Source: Seohaeicola sp024304985 (GTDB lineage Bacteria; Pseudomonadota; Alphaproteobacteria; Rhodobacterales; Rhodobacteraceae). Taken from it: DNA of 64,000 bases. How positions within the stretch are numbered: the first letter of the stretch is position 1; each line of letters opens with the position of its first letter. A program made the position numbers and the translations under genes. The stretch spans positions 1 to 64,000 of the forward strand of contig NZ_JARAMP010000015.1 in the NCBI RefSeq assembly GCF_028802875.1, in the 5' to 3' direction. Below, piece by piece: positions 17,398 to 25,132 of this stretch. A model generated the notes under the pieces. It was not told the origin of the DNA. It ran no database searches and was given only the letters and a program-made list of their open reading frames with translations.

Positions 17398-19014
17398 GTG
17401 CAGGAATTCGACTATGTGATCGTGGGGGCCGGATCGGCGGGATCGGTTCTGGCCAACCGCCTCAGCGCGGATGGCAAGACCCGCGTTCTGGTGCTCGAGG
17501 CCGGCGGATCGGACCTGACCTTCTGGGTGCAGGTCCCCATCGGCTATGGCAAGGTCTATTACGACCAGCGCGTGAACTGGAAATACACCACCGAACCCGA
17601 TCCCAACCGCAACGGCAACCGCTCCTACTGGCCGCGTGGCAAGGTGCTGGGCGGGTCCAGCTCGATCAATGCGATGGTCTATGTGCGCGGGCACCCCGCA
17701 GATTACGCCGAATGGGGCGCGGTCGCGCCCGGCTGGGGCTGGGATGACGTGGCCCCGGTGTTCCGCCGGATGGAGGATTGGGTCCACGGCGCGAATGATT
17801 TTCGCGGCGCAGGCGGCCCCTTGCCCGTCTATGACGTGGCAAATGACGTGCATCCCCTGACCCGCACCTATCTGACGGCGGCAGAGCAGGCAGGCTTTCC
17901 CACCAACCCCGACTATAACGGCGCGGATATGGAAGGGGCGGCGCTCTACCAGATCACCACCAAGGGCGGCCTGCGCGCCTCGGCCGCGCGGGCTTACCTT
18001 CGCCCGGCGATGAAGCGCGCGAATCTCAAGGTGGAAACCCGCGCCCATGTGACACGCGTTCTGTTCGAAGGCCGCCGCGCCGTGGGCGTGGAATATGTCC
18101 ACAAGGGCCGCACCCTGACCGCCAGGGCGCGGGCCGAAGTGATCCTCTCCGGCGGCGCCATCAACTCGCCCCAGCTTCTGCAACTGTCCGGCATCGGGCC
18201 GGGGGGCGTGCTGCAACAACATGGCATCCCCGTGCTGCACGAGGCCCCTCATGTCGGGCGCAACCTGTCGGACCATCTGGGCGCGGATGCCCTCTATCGC
18301 GCGCGGGTCCCAAGCCTCAATCAGGAACTCGCCCCGCTGATGGGCAAGCTCTGGGCAGGGCTGCGCTACGTCCTCACCCGCAAAGGGCCGCTCGCGCTCA
18401 GCCTCAATCAGGGCGGCGGATTCGTGCGCGTGATGGAGGGGGCCACGCGTCCCGATATCCAGCTCTACTTCTCACCCGTCAGCTATACCCGCGCGCCGGT
18501 CGGCACCCGGCCCCTGATGAACCCCGATCCCTTTCCGGGCTTCCTGCTGGGCTTCAACCCCTGCAAGCCGACCAGCACCGGCTGGCTGCAAATCCGCTCG
18601 CCCGATCCCTTTGCCGCACCCGAGATGCACACGAATTATCTCGCGACCGACTATGACCGCGCCGTCATGCTGGAAGGCTTCCGCCTGATCCGCAAGATCG
18701 CCCGCACCCCCGCCATGGCTGCCGTGATCGAGGATGAGATCACCCCCGGCTGGACGGTGGACAGCGACGATGATCTGGCCGATGTGATCCGCGAAAAGGC
18801 ATGGACCGTGTTTCACCAATGCGGCACCTGCCGGATGGGCAACGATCCCATGCAGGCGGTGGTGGATGCGCGGTTGCGCGTGCACGGGATCGACGGGCTG
18901 CGGGTCGCGGATGCCTCGGTCTTTCCGACAATCCCGACCGGCAACACGAACGCGCCCGCCATCATGGTGGGCGAGCGCGCCTCGGACCTGATCCTCGAGG
19001 ATGCCCGGCGCTGA
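17398..19014 (+). CDS. GMC-family FAD-dependent oxidoreductase (choline/alcohol dehydrogenase-like)
   Basis: The 538 residues start with GTG after a purine-rich stretch. The N-terminal dinucleotide motif is VIVGAGSAGSVLANRLS, and the GMC signature PRGKVLGGSSSINAMVYVRG follows. The C-terminal catalytic region has HQCGTCRMG (His) and FPTIPTGNTNAPAIMVGE (Asn). Family members oxidise primary alcohols such as choline to aldehydes. It is close to the amine-uptake operon but has its own upstream region, so a link is only suggestive. Confidence 0.9.
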   Translation: MQEFDYVIVGAGSAGSVLANRLSADGKTRVLVLEAGGSDLTFWVQVPIGYGKVYYDQRVNWKYTTEPDPNRNGNRSYWPRGKVLGGSSSINAMVYVRGHPADYAEWGAVAPGWGWDDVAPVFRRMEDWVHGANDFRGAGGPLPVYDVANDVHPLTRTYLTAAEQAGFPTNPDYNGADMEGAALYQITTKGGLRASAARAYLRPAMKRANLKVETRAHVTRVLFEGRRAVGVEYVHKGRTLTARARAEVILSGGAINSPQLLQLSGIGPGGVLQQHGIPVLHEAPHVGRNLSDHLGADALYRARVPSLNQELAPLMGKLWAGLRYVLTRKGPLALSLNQGGGFVRVMEGATRPDIQLYFSPVSYTRAPVGTRPLMNPDPFPGFLLGFNPCKPTSTGWLQIRSPDPFAAPEMHTNYLATDYDRAVMLEGFRLIRKIARTPAMAAVIEDEITPGWTVDSDDDLADVIREKAWTVFHQCGTCRMGNDPMQAVVDARLRVHGIDGLRVADASVFPTIPTGNTNAPAIMVGERASDLILEDARR

Positions 19015-19035
19015 CAGGCGCGCCGGGCCAAGCTT

Positions 19036-19368
19036 TCAGTAACGGTGATCGAAGGTCACGACCTCGCCATCGGCACGGGTCAGGCTGCGGGCATAGATCT
19101 CGCGCGGGCCAAGGTCGTCATCCACGAAGCCATGCACCGTGACCGCTTCGCCGACATCGGCCGGCACGTAGGTCGGCCCGACATAGACCCGGATATCCCC
19201 GCTGTCATCGGACAGGCGGAACGTGTCCTCGTCCAGAATACGGGCAACGATGCCCTGCACCGTCACCATGCTGCCCCGCTCTGCCAAAGCAATGGGCGTG
19301 GTGTCTTTCTGTGCATGGGCAGGCAGGGCAACAAGGGCAATCGCGGCAGTCAGAAACAGATGGCGCAT
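19036..19368 (-). CDS. Exported OB-fold (BOF/YgiW-type) protein
   Basis: The 110-residue protein has a clear Sec signal (MRHLFLTAAIALVALPAHAQ). One small OB-fold domain of the bacterial BOF type follows (VTVQGIVARILDEDTFRLSDDSGDIRVYVG). Relatives (YgiW, YdeI) are periplasmic stress-tolerance proteins. The start is chosen at the ATG preceded by AAAGGA, leaving out 22 upstream residues that break the signal peptide. Confidence 0.85.
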   Translation of the reverse strand: MRHLFLTAAIALVALPAHAQKDTTPIALAERGSMVTVQGIVARILDEDTFRLSDDSGDIRVYVGPTYVPADVGEAVTVHGFVDDDLGPREIYARSLTRADGEVVTFDHRY

Positions 19369-19478
19369 GGGATGTCCTTTCAACGTGAAGCACCAGAACA
19401 TCCCGCAGATGGGAAAGGGCAGGTCGCGCCGCAATCTCCCCCCGATAACATCGGCGTCAGGCCCGCGTTATCCGAGGG

Positions 19479-20102
19479 TCAGACCTTGGGCGGGCGGCTT
19501 TTGTAAACCGGCAACCGCCAGCCAAAGGCCAGCGATCCGGCACGCAGCACCCATGTCAGCACAGCGCAAGCCGCCAGTGCCGTCAGCGTATCCGCCCCCG
19601 CCTCGCGCGCGATCAACGCCGCCCCCGCCCCCGCAAAGGCCGCCGAGGCGTAAAGCTCCCCCTGTTTCAACACCAAGGGCACCTCGTTGCAGACGACATC
19701 GCGCATCAGCCCGCCCAGACAGCCCGTCACCATCCCCATGATAAGCACGATGGCCGCAGGCTGCCCCAGCCCCATGGCCACACCCACGCCCGCAGGCACG
19801 GCCACCGCCAGCGCCAGACTGTCCAGCCAGATCAGCGCGCGGTAGCGGCTTTCCAGAAGATGGGCGGTGAAAAACACCACCAGCGCCGCCGTGCAGGCTA
19901 TGGCGATATAGGTGGGCTCGGCCACCCAGAACACGAACTCGCGGTTCAGCAGCACATCGCGCAAGGTGCCGCCGCCGACCGCCGTAAGGCAGGCGATGAA
20001 GAAAAACCCCACGATATCCAACTGCGCGCGCGACGCGACCAGCGCCCCGGTCAGCGCGAAAACCAGAACCGAGGCATAGTCCAGCAGCACCAGCAAGGTC
20101 AT
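19479..20102 (-). CDS. UPF0126/TRIC-type membrane channel or glycine transporter protein
   Basis: The 207-residue membrane protein has about seven helices built from two similar halves, each with a GG-x-x-RD motif (TAVGGGTLRDVLLNRE and GCLGGLMRDVVCNE). This is the hallmark of the YadS/UPF0126 'glycine transporter' repeat, related to TRIC cation channels. Its ATG overlaps the rnhA stop (ATGA), so it is translated with rnhA. Physiological substrate uncertain. Confidence 0.88.
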   Translation of the reverse strand: MTLLVLLDYASVLVFALTGALVASRAQLDIVGFFFIACLTAVGGGTLRDVLLNREFVFWVAEPTYIAIACTAALVVFFTAHLLESRYRALIWLDSLALAVAVPAGVGVAMGLGQPAAIVLIMGMVTGCLGGLMRDVVCNEVPLVLKQGELYASAAFAGAGAALIAREAGADTLTALAACAVLTWVLRAGSLAFGWRLPVYKSRPPKV

Positions 20103-20569
20103 CGTCCCGCCTTCCCGTTGACCTTGAAAGGGGCCATCCCGGCGCGCGCCAATTCGTCCGCGCGCTCGTTCTCGGGGTGCCCGGCATGGCCCTTGACCCA
20201 TTCCCACGTCACCTTGTGCCGCGCCTGCGCCACATCCAGCCGCTGCCACAGTTCGACATTCTTGACGGGTTTCTTGTCCGCCGTGCGCCAGCCGTTCTTT
20301 TTCCAGCCATGGATCCACGCGGTCACGCCGTTCTTCACATAGGCGCTGTCGGTGACGATCGTGATCTCGCTGGGCCGTTCCAACGCCTCCAGCGCGTTGA
20401 TCGCGGCCAGCAACTCCATCCGGTTGTTGGTCGTGTCGGCCTCGCCGCCGTTCAACTCGCGCTCCTTGATGATCTTGCCATCGCGGATGGCCCGCATCAG
20501 CGCGCCCCAGCCGCCGGGGCCGGGATTGCCCGAACAGGCCCCGTCCGTATAGGCATAAAGCCGGGTCAT
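20099..20569 (-). CDS. rnhA: Ribonuclease HI
   Basis: Cleaves the RNA strand of RNA-DNA hybrids during replication and R-loop removal. The 156 residues show the full catalytic set: Asp in YTDGACSGNPGPGGWG, Glu in TNNRMELLAA, Asp in IVTDSAYVKNG, and the C-terminal ENERADELA. The basic handle with Trp residues (IHGWKKNGWRTADKKPVKN) is present. Its start overlaps the GST stop and its stop overlaps the next start. Confidence 0.97.
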   Translation of the reverse strand: MTRLYAYTDGACSGNPGPGGWGALMRAIRDGKIIKERELNGGEADTTNNRMELLAAINALEALERPSEITIVTDSAYVKNGVTAWIHGWKKNGWRTADKKPVKNVELWQRLDVAQARHKVTWEWVKGHAGHPENERADELARAGMAPFKVNGKAGR

Positions 20570-21186
20570 GGCTGATGCTCCAAGGTGACATAGCCGGGCA
20601 GGGCGGCCATGCGCGCGCACCACGCCTGCAAGCCCGGAAACCGCGCCATGTCGAAGCCGCCGCGGGTGCCCGCCGTGCAGGTATAGCCGTAAAGGGCGAT
20701 ATCCGCGATGGTCGGCCTGTCCCCGCAAAACCACGCGCCCCCCTGCAAGCCATCCTCCATCAGCGCCAGCAGCGCATGGCCTTCTTCCAGCAAGGCGGAC
20801 AGACGCTCGGGCGTGGCCAGATGTGCACGCTCAGGATAGCACAGCAGCGCGGCCCGCACCGCAATGACCGGCTCGTGGCGGTTCTGCTCAAAGAACATCC
20901 AGGACAGCATCCGCGCCTGATCATAGGGATTGCATGGCACCCAATCCGTGCCCGCGCCCAGATACCACAGAATCGCATCGGATTCGTTCAGTACCCGCCC
21001 ATCCGCCAGATGCAGCACGGGCAGCTTGCCCAGCGGGGCTTTACCCTCGGCCTTGGCTTCAGCCAGCGCGGGCGATCCCGCCTCACAGGCCACATGCACA
21101 TAATCCCGCCCCAGCAGGGCCAGCAGCAACCGCACCTTGTAGCTGTTGCCGGATGAGGGCATCGAATAAAGGGTCATCTGGGCCAT
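20566..21186 (-). CDS. Glutathione S-transferase family protein
   Basis: The 206 residues form an N-terminal thioredoxin-like domain (MTLYSMPSSGNSYKVRLLLALLG, cis-Pro in GKLPVLHLADG, then NESDAILWYL) and an all-helical C-terminal domain (FCGDRPTIADIALYGYT). Ser11/Ser12/Ser15 near the N-terminus could act on glutathione as in beta/theta-like classes. Overlap with rnhA indicates one transcript of three genes. Confidence 0.92.
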   Translation of the reverse strand: MAQMTLYSMPSSGNSYKVRLLLALLGRDYVHVACEAGSPALAEAKAEGKAPLGKLPVLHLADGRVLNESDAILWYLGAGTDWVPCNPYDQARMLSWMFFEQNRHEPVIAVRAALLCYPERAHLATPERLSALLEEGHALLALMEDGLQGGAWFCGDRPTIADIALYGYTCTAGTRGGFDMARFPGLQAWCARMAALPGYVTLEHQP

Positions 21187-21221
21187 GGCGCCGCTCCGCG
21201 TAAATCAGTGGTCCCTCTATG

Positions 21222-21677
21222 TCAGGCGAAGGCCACGACTGCCAGACAGATCACGACGATCGCGGTCAGCAAAACCCGCAGATGCATCCACCATGCCGGG
21301 GCCAAGCCCTGTTTCCAGAACATCCAGTCCAGCGCCAGCAGCCCCATGAAACCCGCCATCAGGCTGATCGCGGCACTGACCGGCCCGCCCCCCGTCATGA
21401 AAAACGCCCATAGCGCCGGGATCACCGACATGACATAGCCCGAGGCCGCCACCGCCCCGCTGGCCTTGGTGGCAAAACCCCAAAGCACGCCGGACATGAA
21501 GGACAGGATCACAGCGCCATAGAACAGGCCGATATACGGCCCGGTGAACCGCCCGCCAAAAGTCTGCGCGCTCCATGCGTTCAACGGCTCCGACAGCACG
21601 GTCAGCGCCCCCCAGACAAAGGGGATCAACCCCGCCAGACCCAGCAGCAGCGCGGAACGGGGCACCCCTTGCATCAC
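21222..21677 (-). CDS. DUF3429 membrane protein
   Basis: The 151-residue protein has four to five hydrophobic helices. The family pattern is recognisable: LLGLAGLIPFVWGAL, then GPYIGLFYGAVILSFMSGVLWGFA. DUF3429 proteins have no established function. Only 5 bp after the ispH stop on the same strand, it is probably co-transcribed with ispH. Confidence 0.85.
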   Translation of the reverse strand: MMQGVPRSALLLGLAGLIPFVWGALTVLSEPLNAWSAQTFGGRFTGPYIGLFYGAVILSFMSGVLWGFATKASGAVAASGYVMSVIPALWAFFMTGGGPVSAAISLMAGFMGLLALDWMFWKQGLAPAWWMHLRVLLTAIVVICLAVVAFA

Positions 21678-21682
21678 CCGCC

Positions 21683-22633
21683 TCAGGCCGGTTGCCGCAA
21701 CACGCGCGGCACCTTGAATTCCACATTCTCCTCGGCGGTGACGACCTGTTCCACCGTCACGTCAAAGCGGTCGCGGAACGCGTCCACCACCTCGGTGATT
21801 AGCACATCGGGTGCAGATGCCCCCGCCGTGATGCCGATGCTGGAAATCCCCTCCAGCGCCCGCCAGTCGATATCGCTCGCCCGCTGCACCAGTTGCGCAT
21901 AGGCGCAACCCGCCCTTGCCCCCACCTCGACCAGACGTTTCGAGTTCGACGAATTGGGCGCCCCCACCACCAGCATGGCGTCGCATCTGGGGGCCATCGC
22001 CTTGACGGCCTCCTGCCGGTTGGTGGTGGCATAGCAGATGTCTTCCTTGTGCGGCCCGACGATCCCCGGAAACCGCGCCTTCAACGCCTCGACCACTGCG
22101 GCGGTATCATCCACCGACAGCGTGGTCTGCGTCACAAAGGCCAGCTTGCCCGGATCGCGCACCCGCAACCTCGCCACGTCCTCGGGCACCTCGACCAGCA
22201 AGACCTCGCCCGCGGGCAACTGCCCCATGGTCCCGACGGTCTCGGGATGCCCCGCATGGCCGATCATCACGATCTGCAACCCGTTCTCGTGATGCCGCTC
22301 CGCCTCGATATGCACCTTGCTGACAAGGGGGCAGGTCGCGTCCACATAGATCATCTCGCGCGCCTGCGCCGCCGCAGGCACCGATTTCGGCACGCCATGC
22401 GCGGAAAAGATCACCGGACGATCACCAGGCACGTCGTCCAACTCCTCGACGAAAACCGCCCCCTTGGCGCGCAACCCATCGACCACGAACTTGTTATGCA
22501 CGATCTCGTGCCGCACAAAGACGGGCGCGCCCCATTTTTCCAGCGCCATCTCGACGATCTTGATGGCACGGTCCACACCGGCGCAGAACCCGCGCGGGGC
22601 GGCCAGATAAAGGGTAAGGGGCGGTTTCGTCAT
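21683..22633 (-). CDS. ispH: 4-hydroxy-3-methylbut-2-enyl diphosphate reductase
   Basis: Last step of the MEP isoprenoid pathway: HMBPP to IPP and DMAPP, using a 4Fe-4S cluster. The 316 residues have the three cluster cysteines (PRGFCAGVDRA, VDATCPLV, KEDICYATTNRQ), the catalytic Glu region (GHAGHPETVGTMGQ) and NSSNSKRLVEV. The start MTKPPLTLYLA is preferred over a longer frame with 43 unrelated residues. Divergent from the cytochrome c gene. Confidence 0.97.
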   Translation of the reverse strand: MTKPPLTLYLAAPRGFCAGVDRAIKIVEMALEKWGAPVFVRHEIVHNKFVVDGLRAKGAVFVEELDDVPGDRPVIFSAHGVPKSVPAAAQAREMIYVDATCPLVSKVHIEAERHHENGLQIVMIGHAGHPETVGTMGQLPAGEVLLVEVPEDVARLRVRDPGKLAFVTQTTLSVDDTAAVVEALKARFPGIVGPHKEDICYATTNRQEAVKAMAPRCDAMLVVGAPNSSNSKRLVEVGARAGCAYAQLVQRASDIDWRALEGISSIGITAGASAPDVLITEVVDAFRDRFDVTVEQVVTAEENVEFKVPRVLRQPA

Positions 22634-22778
22634 CGCGGTCTCCTGTTGCTGCCAGAGGTAAAGCCTGATGCGCCTCGGGTCCAGCCCCCAGAAGGGCGTG
22701 GCCGCGTCACGGGGCTGTGACTTGCGAGGGGCGACCCTGTGGCGGATGCTGTCACCGGACAAAAGTCAAAGGATCAAG

Positions 22779-23225
22779 ATGCGCAGCAGACTGTTAGTGG
22801 CGATCATGGCGGCAGCAACCACCCCGGCCTGGGCCGAAGACGCGGCAGGCTTTCTGCCATGGCAATACCCGGAGGCTGTGGCGCAAGGGCAGGCGGTCTA
22901 TGCCGATCACTGCGCCGCCTGCCACGGCGACAGGTTGCAGGGTCAGCCGGATTGGCAAAGCCGCGATGCCGACGGCTATCTGCCCGCGCCTCCCCATGAT
23001 CCCAGCGGCCATACCTGGCATCACCCGGACCAGCAACTGTTCGACATCACCAAATACGGGATCGAGGCCATCGTCGGAAATGGCTACCGCAGCCGGATGG
23101 GCGGCTATGACGGAATCTTGTCCGACACAGAGATCGCCGCCGTGCTGGCCTATATCAAAAGCACATGGCCATCCCGCGTGATCGAGATTCACGACCGCAT
23201 CAACCGCGACGCCGCGCTGGACTAG
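22779..23225 (+). CDS. Periplasmic c-type cytochrome (monoheme)
   Basis: The 148-residue protein has a Sec signal (RSRLLVAIMAAATTPAWAE) and one heme site CAACH at 45-49 within VYADHCAACHGDRLQG. The likely Met ligand is in YRSRMGGYDGILSDTEIAAVLAYIKSTWP, as in class I cytochromes. The start ATG has AAAGGA upstream; an earlier in-frame ATG would disrupt the signal. Electron partner unknown. Confidence 0.9.
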   Translation: MRSRLLVAIMAAATTPAWAEDAAGFLPWQYPEAVAQGQAVYADHCAACHGDRLQGQPDWQSRDADGYLPAPPHDPSGHTWHHPDQQLFDITKYGIEAIVGNGYRSRMGGYDGILSDTEIAAVLAYIKSTWPSRVIEIHDRINRDAALD

Positions 23226-23278
23226 GGCGCGCACCGCGCTTGGGGACGGCACCCCAGAAACCCGCCTTCCCACAACGA

Positions 23279-23303
23279 AAGAGGCGCCCGTCAGGCGCCT
23301 CTT
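23279..23303. terminator. Bidirectional terminator between cytochrome c and NYN genes
   Basis: AAGAGGCGCC and GGCGCCTCTT form a 10-bp perfect stem with a 4-base loop (CGTC plus A), between two convergent genes. A/T runs flank it on both sides, so it can work in either direction. Confidence 0.8.
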
Positions 23304-23336
23304 CAATGTGCATGGCTCACAGCTTTTGACCTGACC

Positions 23337-23909
23337 TCAGCCCGCCTGATCGCCCATCCCCTCGCGGGGGGCGGGAACATCGCGGGGCGGGCGTCCGATC
23401 ACGTCCTTAAGCTCATCCAGTTCGATGAAATTGTCGGCTTGCCGGCGCAACTCGTCCGCGATCATCGGCGGCTGGCTGCGGATCGTCGAGACGACCGAGA
23501 CCCGCACGCCCTGGCGTTGCAGGCTTTCGATCAGAGGGCGGAAATCGCCATCGCCCGAAAACAGGACAATGTGATCCACGCGCGGTGCCAGCTCCATCGC
23601 ATCGACGGTCAGTTCGATGTCCATGTTGCCCTTGACCTTGCGACGGCCCTGGCTGTCCGTATATTCCTTGGCTGGCTTGGTAACCATCGTGTAGCCGTTG
23701 TAATGCAACCAGTCCACGAGGGGGCGTATCGGCGAGTATTCGTCGTTTTCAAGCAATGCGGTGTAATAAAAGGCCCGCACGAGTTTGCCGCGACGCATGA
23801 ATTCCTGCCGGAGTAGTTTGTAGTCGATATCGAACCCAAGCGACCGTGCGGCGGCGTATAGGTTTGATCCATCGATGAACAGCGCCAGCCGTTCGTCTTT
23901 GTAAAACAT
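23337..23909 (-). CDS. NYN-domain (LabA/DUF88-like) putative RNase
   Basis: The 190-residue protein shows NYN/PIN-like acidic positions: LALFIDGSNLYAAARSLGF, GNMDIELTVDAME, and HIVLFSGDGDFRPLIESLQRQGVRVSVV. These acidic residues coordinate metal in RNases. Relatives include LabA and the human MARF1 domain. AAGGACC precedes ATG. The RNA target is unknown. It is divergent from folK and the housekeeping operon. Confidence 0.92.
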   Translation of the reverse strand: MFYKDERLALFIDGSNLYAAARSLGFDIDYKLLRQEFMRRGKLVRAFYYTALLENDEYSPIRPLVDWLHYNGYTMVTKPAKEYTDSQGRRKVKGNMDIELTVDAMELAPRVDHIVLFSGDGDFRPLIESLQRQGVRVSVVSTIRSQPPMIADELRRQADNFIELDELKDVIGRPPRDVPAPREGMGDQAG

Positions 23910-24031
23910 AAATGGTCCTTCCGAGTAGACGCCGTGTCGCGGGGTCCGTGAGTGTGAGTGGGTGGGTACGCGTATAAAGAATGGTCCGTGGGTGTAAAAT
24001 ATGCGACAGGCAAAGCGGAAATTAGGCCGTT

Positions 24032-24060
24032 GTCCCATAAGTCGCAAGTGCATATGGGAC
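24032..24060. promoter_or_regulatory. GTCCCATA/TATGGGAC inverted repeat in the NYN-folK divergent region
   Basis: Perfect 8-bp arms at 24032-24039 and 24053-24060 are separated by 13 bp, 24 bp before the folK start. The arm resembles the TGTCCCA palindromes elsewhere in the window. It could be a regulator site or a hairpin in the folK leader. Confidence 0.4.
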
Positions 24061-24083
24061 TATCGAAGGATAGTTGCGAGATC

Positions 24084-24650
24084 ATGCCCAATCATCATTA
24101 CCTTATCGCTCTGGGCGGCAATCTGCCATCCGATCAGGGAACACCGGCGCACACACTGGCTGCGGCCCTGTCTGATCTTGAGGCCGCGGGGGTGACCCTG
24201 CTGGCGGTCAGCCGTTTCTTCGATACGCCCTGTTTCCCCGCTGGGGCCGGACCTGATTACGTGAATGCCGCCGCCCGACTGGCAAGCGATCTGGACCCGT
24301 CGCAAATGCTTGCGCTGCTGCACCGGATCGAGGCGCGTCACGGGCGAAAACGCACGCAGCGCTGGGGGATGCGGACGCTGGATCTGGATCTGCTGGCTGC
24401 CGGTGATCTTGTGCGTCCCGATGCCGCGACGCAGGCCCTGTGGCGCAGCCTGCCGCCCGACCGGCAGGTCGAGGCGGTGCCGGATCGGCTGATCCTGCCC
24501 CATCCGCGCCTGCAGGACCGCGCCTTCGTGCTGATTCCCCTCGCCGACATCGCGCCGGACTGGGTGCATCCGCTGACCGGGCAAAGCGTGGCACAGATGT
24601 GCGCGGCCTTGCCTGCCGCCGCACGGGCCGAGGTCCGGCCACAGGAATAG
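24084..24650 (+). CDS. folK: 2-amino-4-hydroxy-6-hydroxymethyldihydropteridine pyrophosphokinase
   Basis: Pyrophosphorylates the pterin in folate biosynthesis using ATP. The 188 residues show the family motifs LIALGGNLPSDQG, YVNAAARLASDLDP, LLHRIEARHGRKRTQRWGMRTLDLDLL and LILPHPRLQDRAFVLIPLADIAP. The start is chosen at MPNHHYLIALGG; in-frame upstream ATGs lie in the divergent promoter region. It precedes rpoZ, as in many Rhodobacterales. Confidence 0.95.
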   Translation: MPNHHYLIALGGNLPSDQGTPAHTLAAALSDLEAAGVTLLAVSRFFDTPCFPAGAGPDYVNAAARLASDLDPSQMLALLHRIEARHGRKRTQRWGMRTLDLDLLAAGDLVRPDAATQALWRSLPPDRQVEAVPDRLILPHPRLQDRAFVLIPLADIAPDWVHPLTGQSVAQMCAALPAAARAEVRPQE

Positions 24651-24743
24651 CGGCTTGTATCCGCCTCCGATCCAGCCTAAATAGCGGGTTTCTGATGCAT
24701 CACAGCATGTATCGACACGACATCCGCTGATTGGAGTGCTCTC

Positions 24744-25103
24744 ATGGCCCGCGTAACCGTTGAAGACTGCGTAGACAAGGTTCCGAACCGGTTCGAACTG
24801 GTGATGCTTGCGGCGCATCGCGCCCGTGAAATCACCGCTGGCGCGCAGATTACCGTGGATCGTGACAAGGACAAGAACCCCGTCGTCGCCCTGCGGGAAA
24901 TCGCCGAAGAGACGCAATCCGCCGCGGAACTGCGCGAACGCCTGATCGAATCGAACCAGCACCAGATCGAGGTTGACGAGCCCGAAGATGATTCGATGGC
25001 CCTCCTGATGGGCGGTGGCGAGCCGGCGGACAAGCCGATGGATGACGACATGTCCGAAGAGAAACTGCTGCGCGCCCTGATGGAAGCCCAGGGCCAGGGC
25101 TGA
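24744..25103 (+). CDS. rpoZ: RNA polymerase omega subunit
   Basis: Small subunit that chaperones beta-prime into RNA polymerase and forms part of the ppGpp site. The 119 residues begin MARVTVEDCVDKVPNRFELVMLAAHRAREI, the conserved omega core with VALREIA following. The long acidic C-terminal extension is common in alphaproteobacteria. Its placement directly before spoT is the usual arrangement. Confidence 0.97.
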   Translation: MARVTVEDCVDKVPNRFELVMLAAHRAREITAGAQITVDRDKDKNPVVALREIAEETQSAAELRERLIESNQHQIEVDEPEDDSMALLMGGGEPADKPMDDDMSEEKLLRALMEAQGQG

Positions 25104-25132
25104 GGCCCGCGCGCAGAAAGGATGCGGACTAA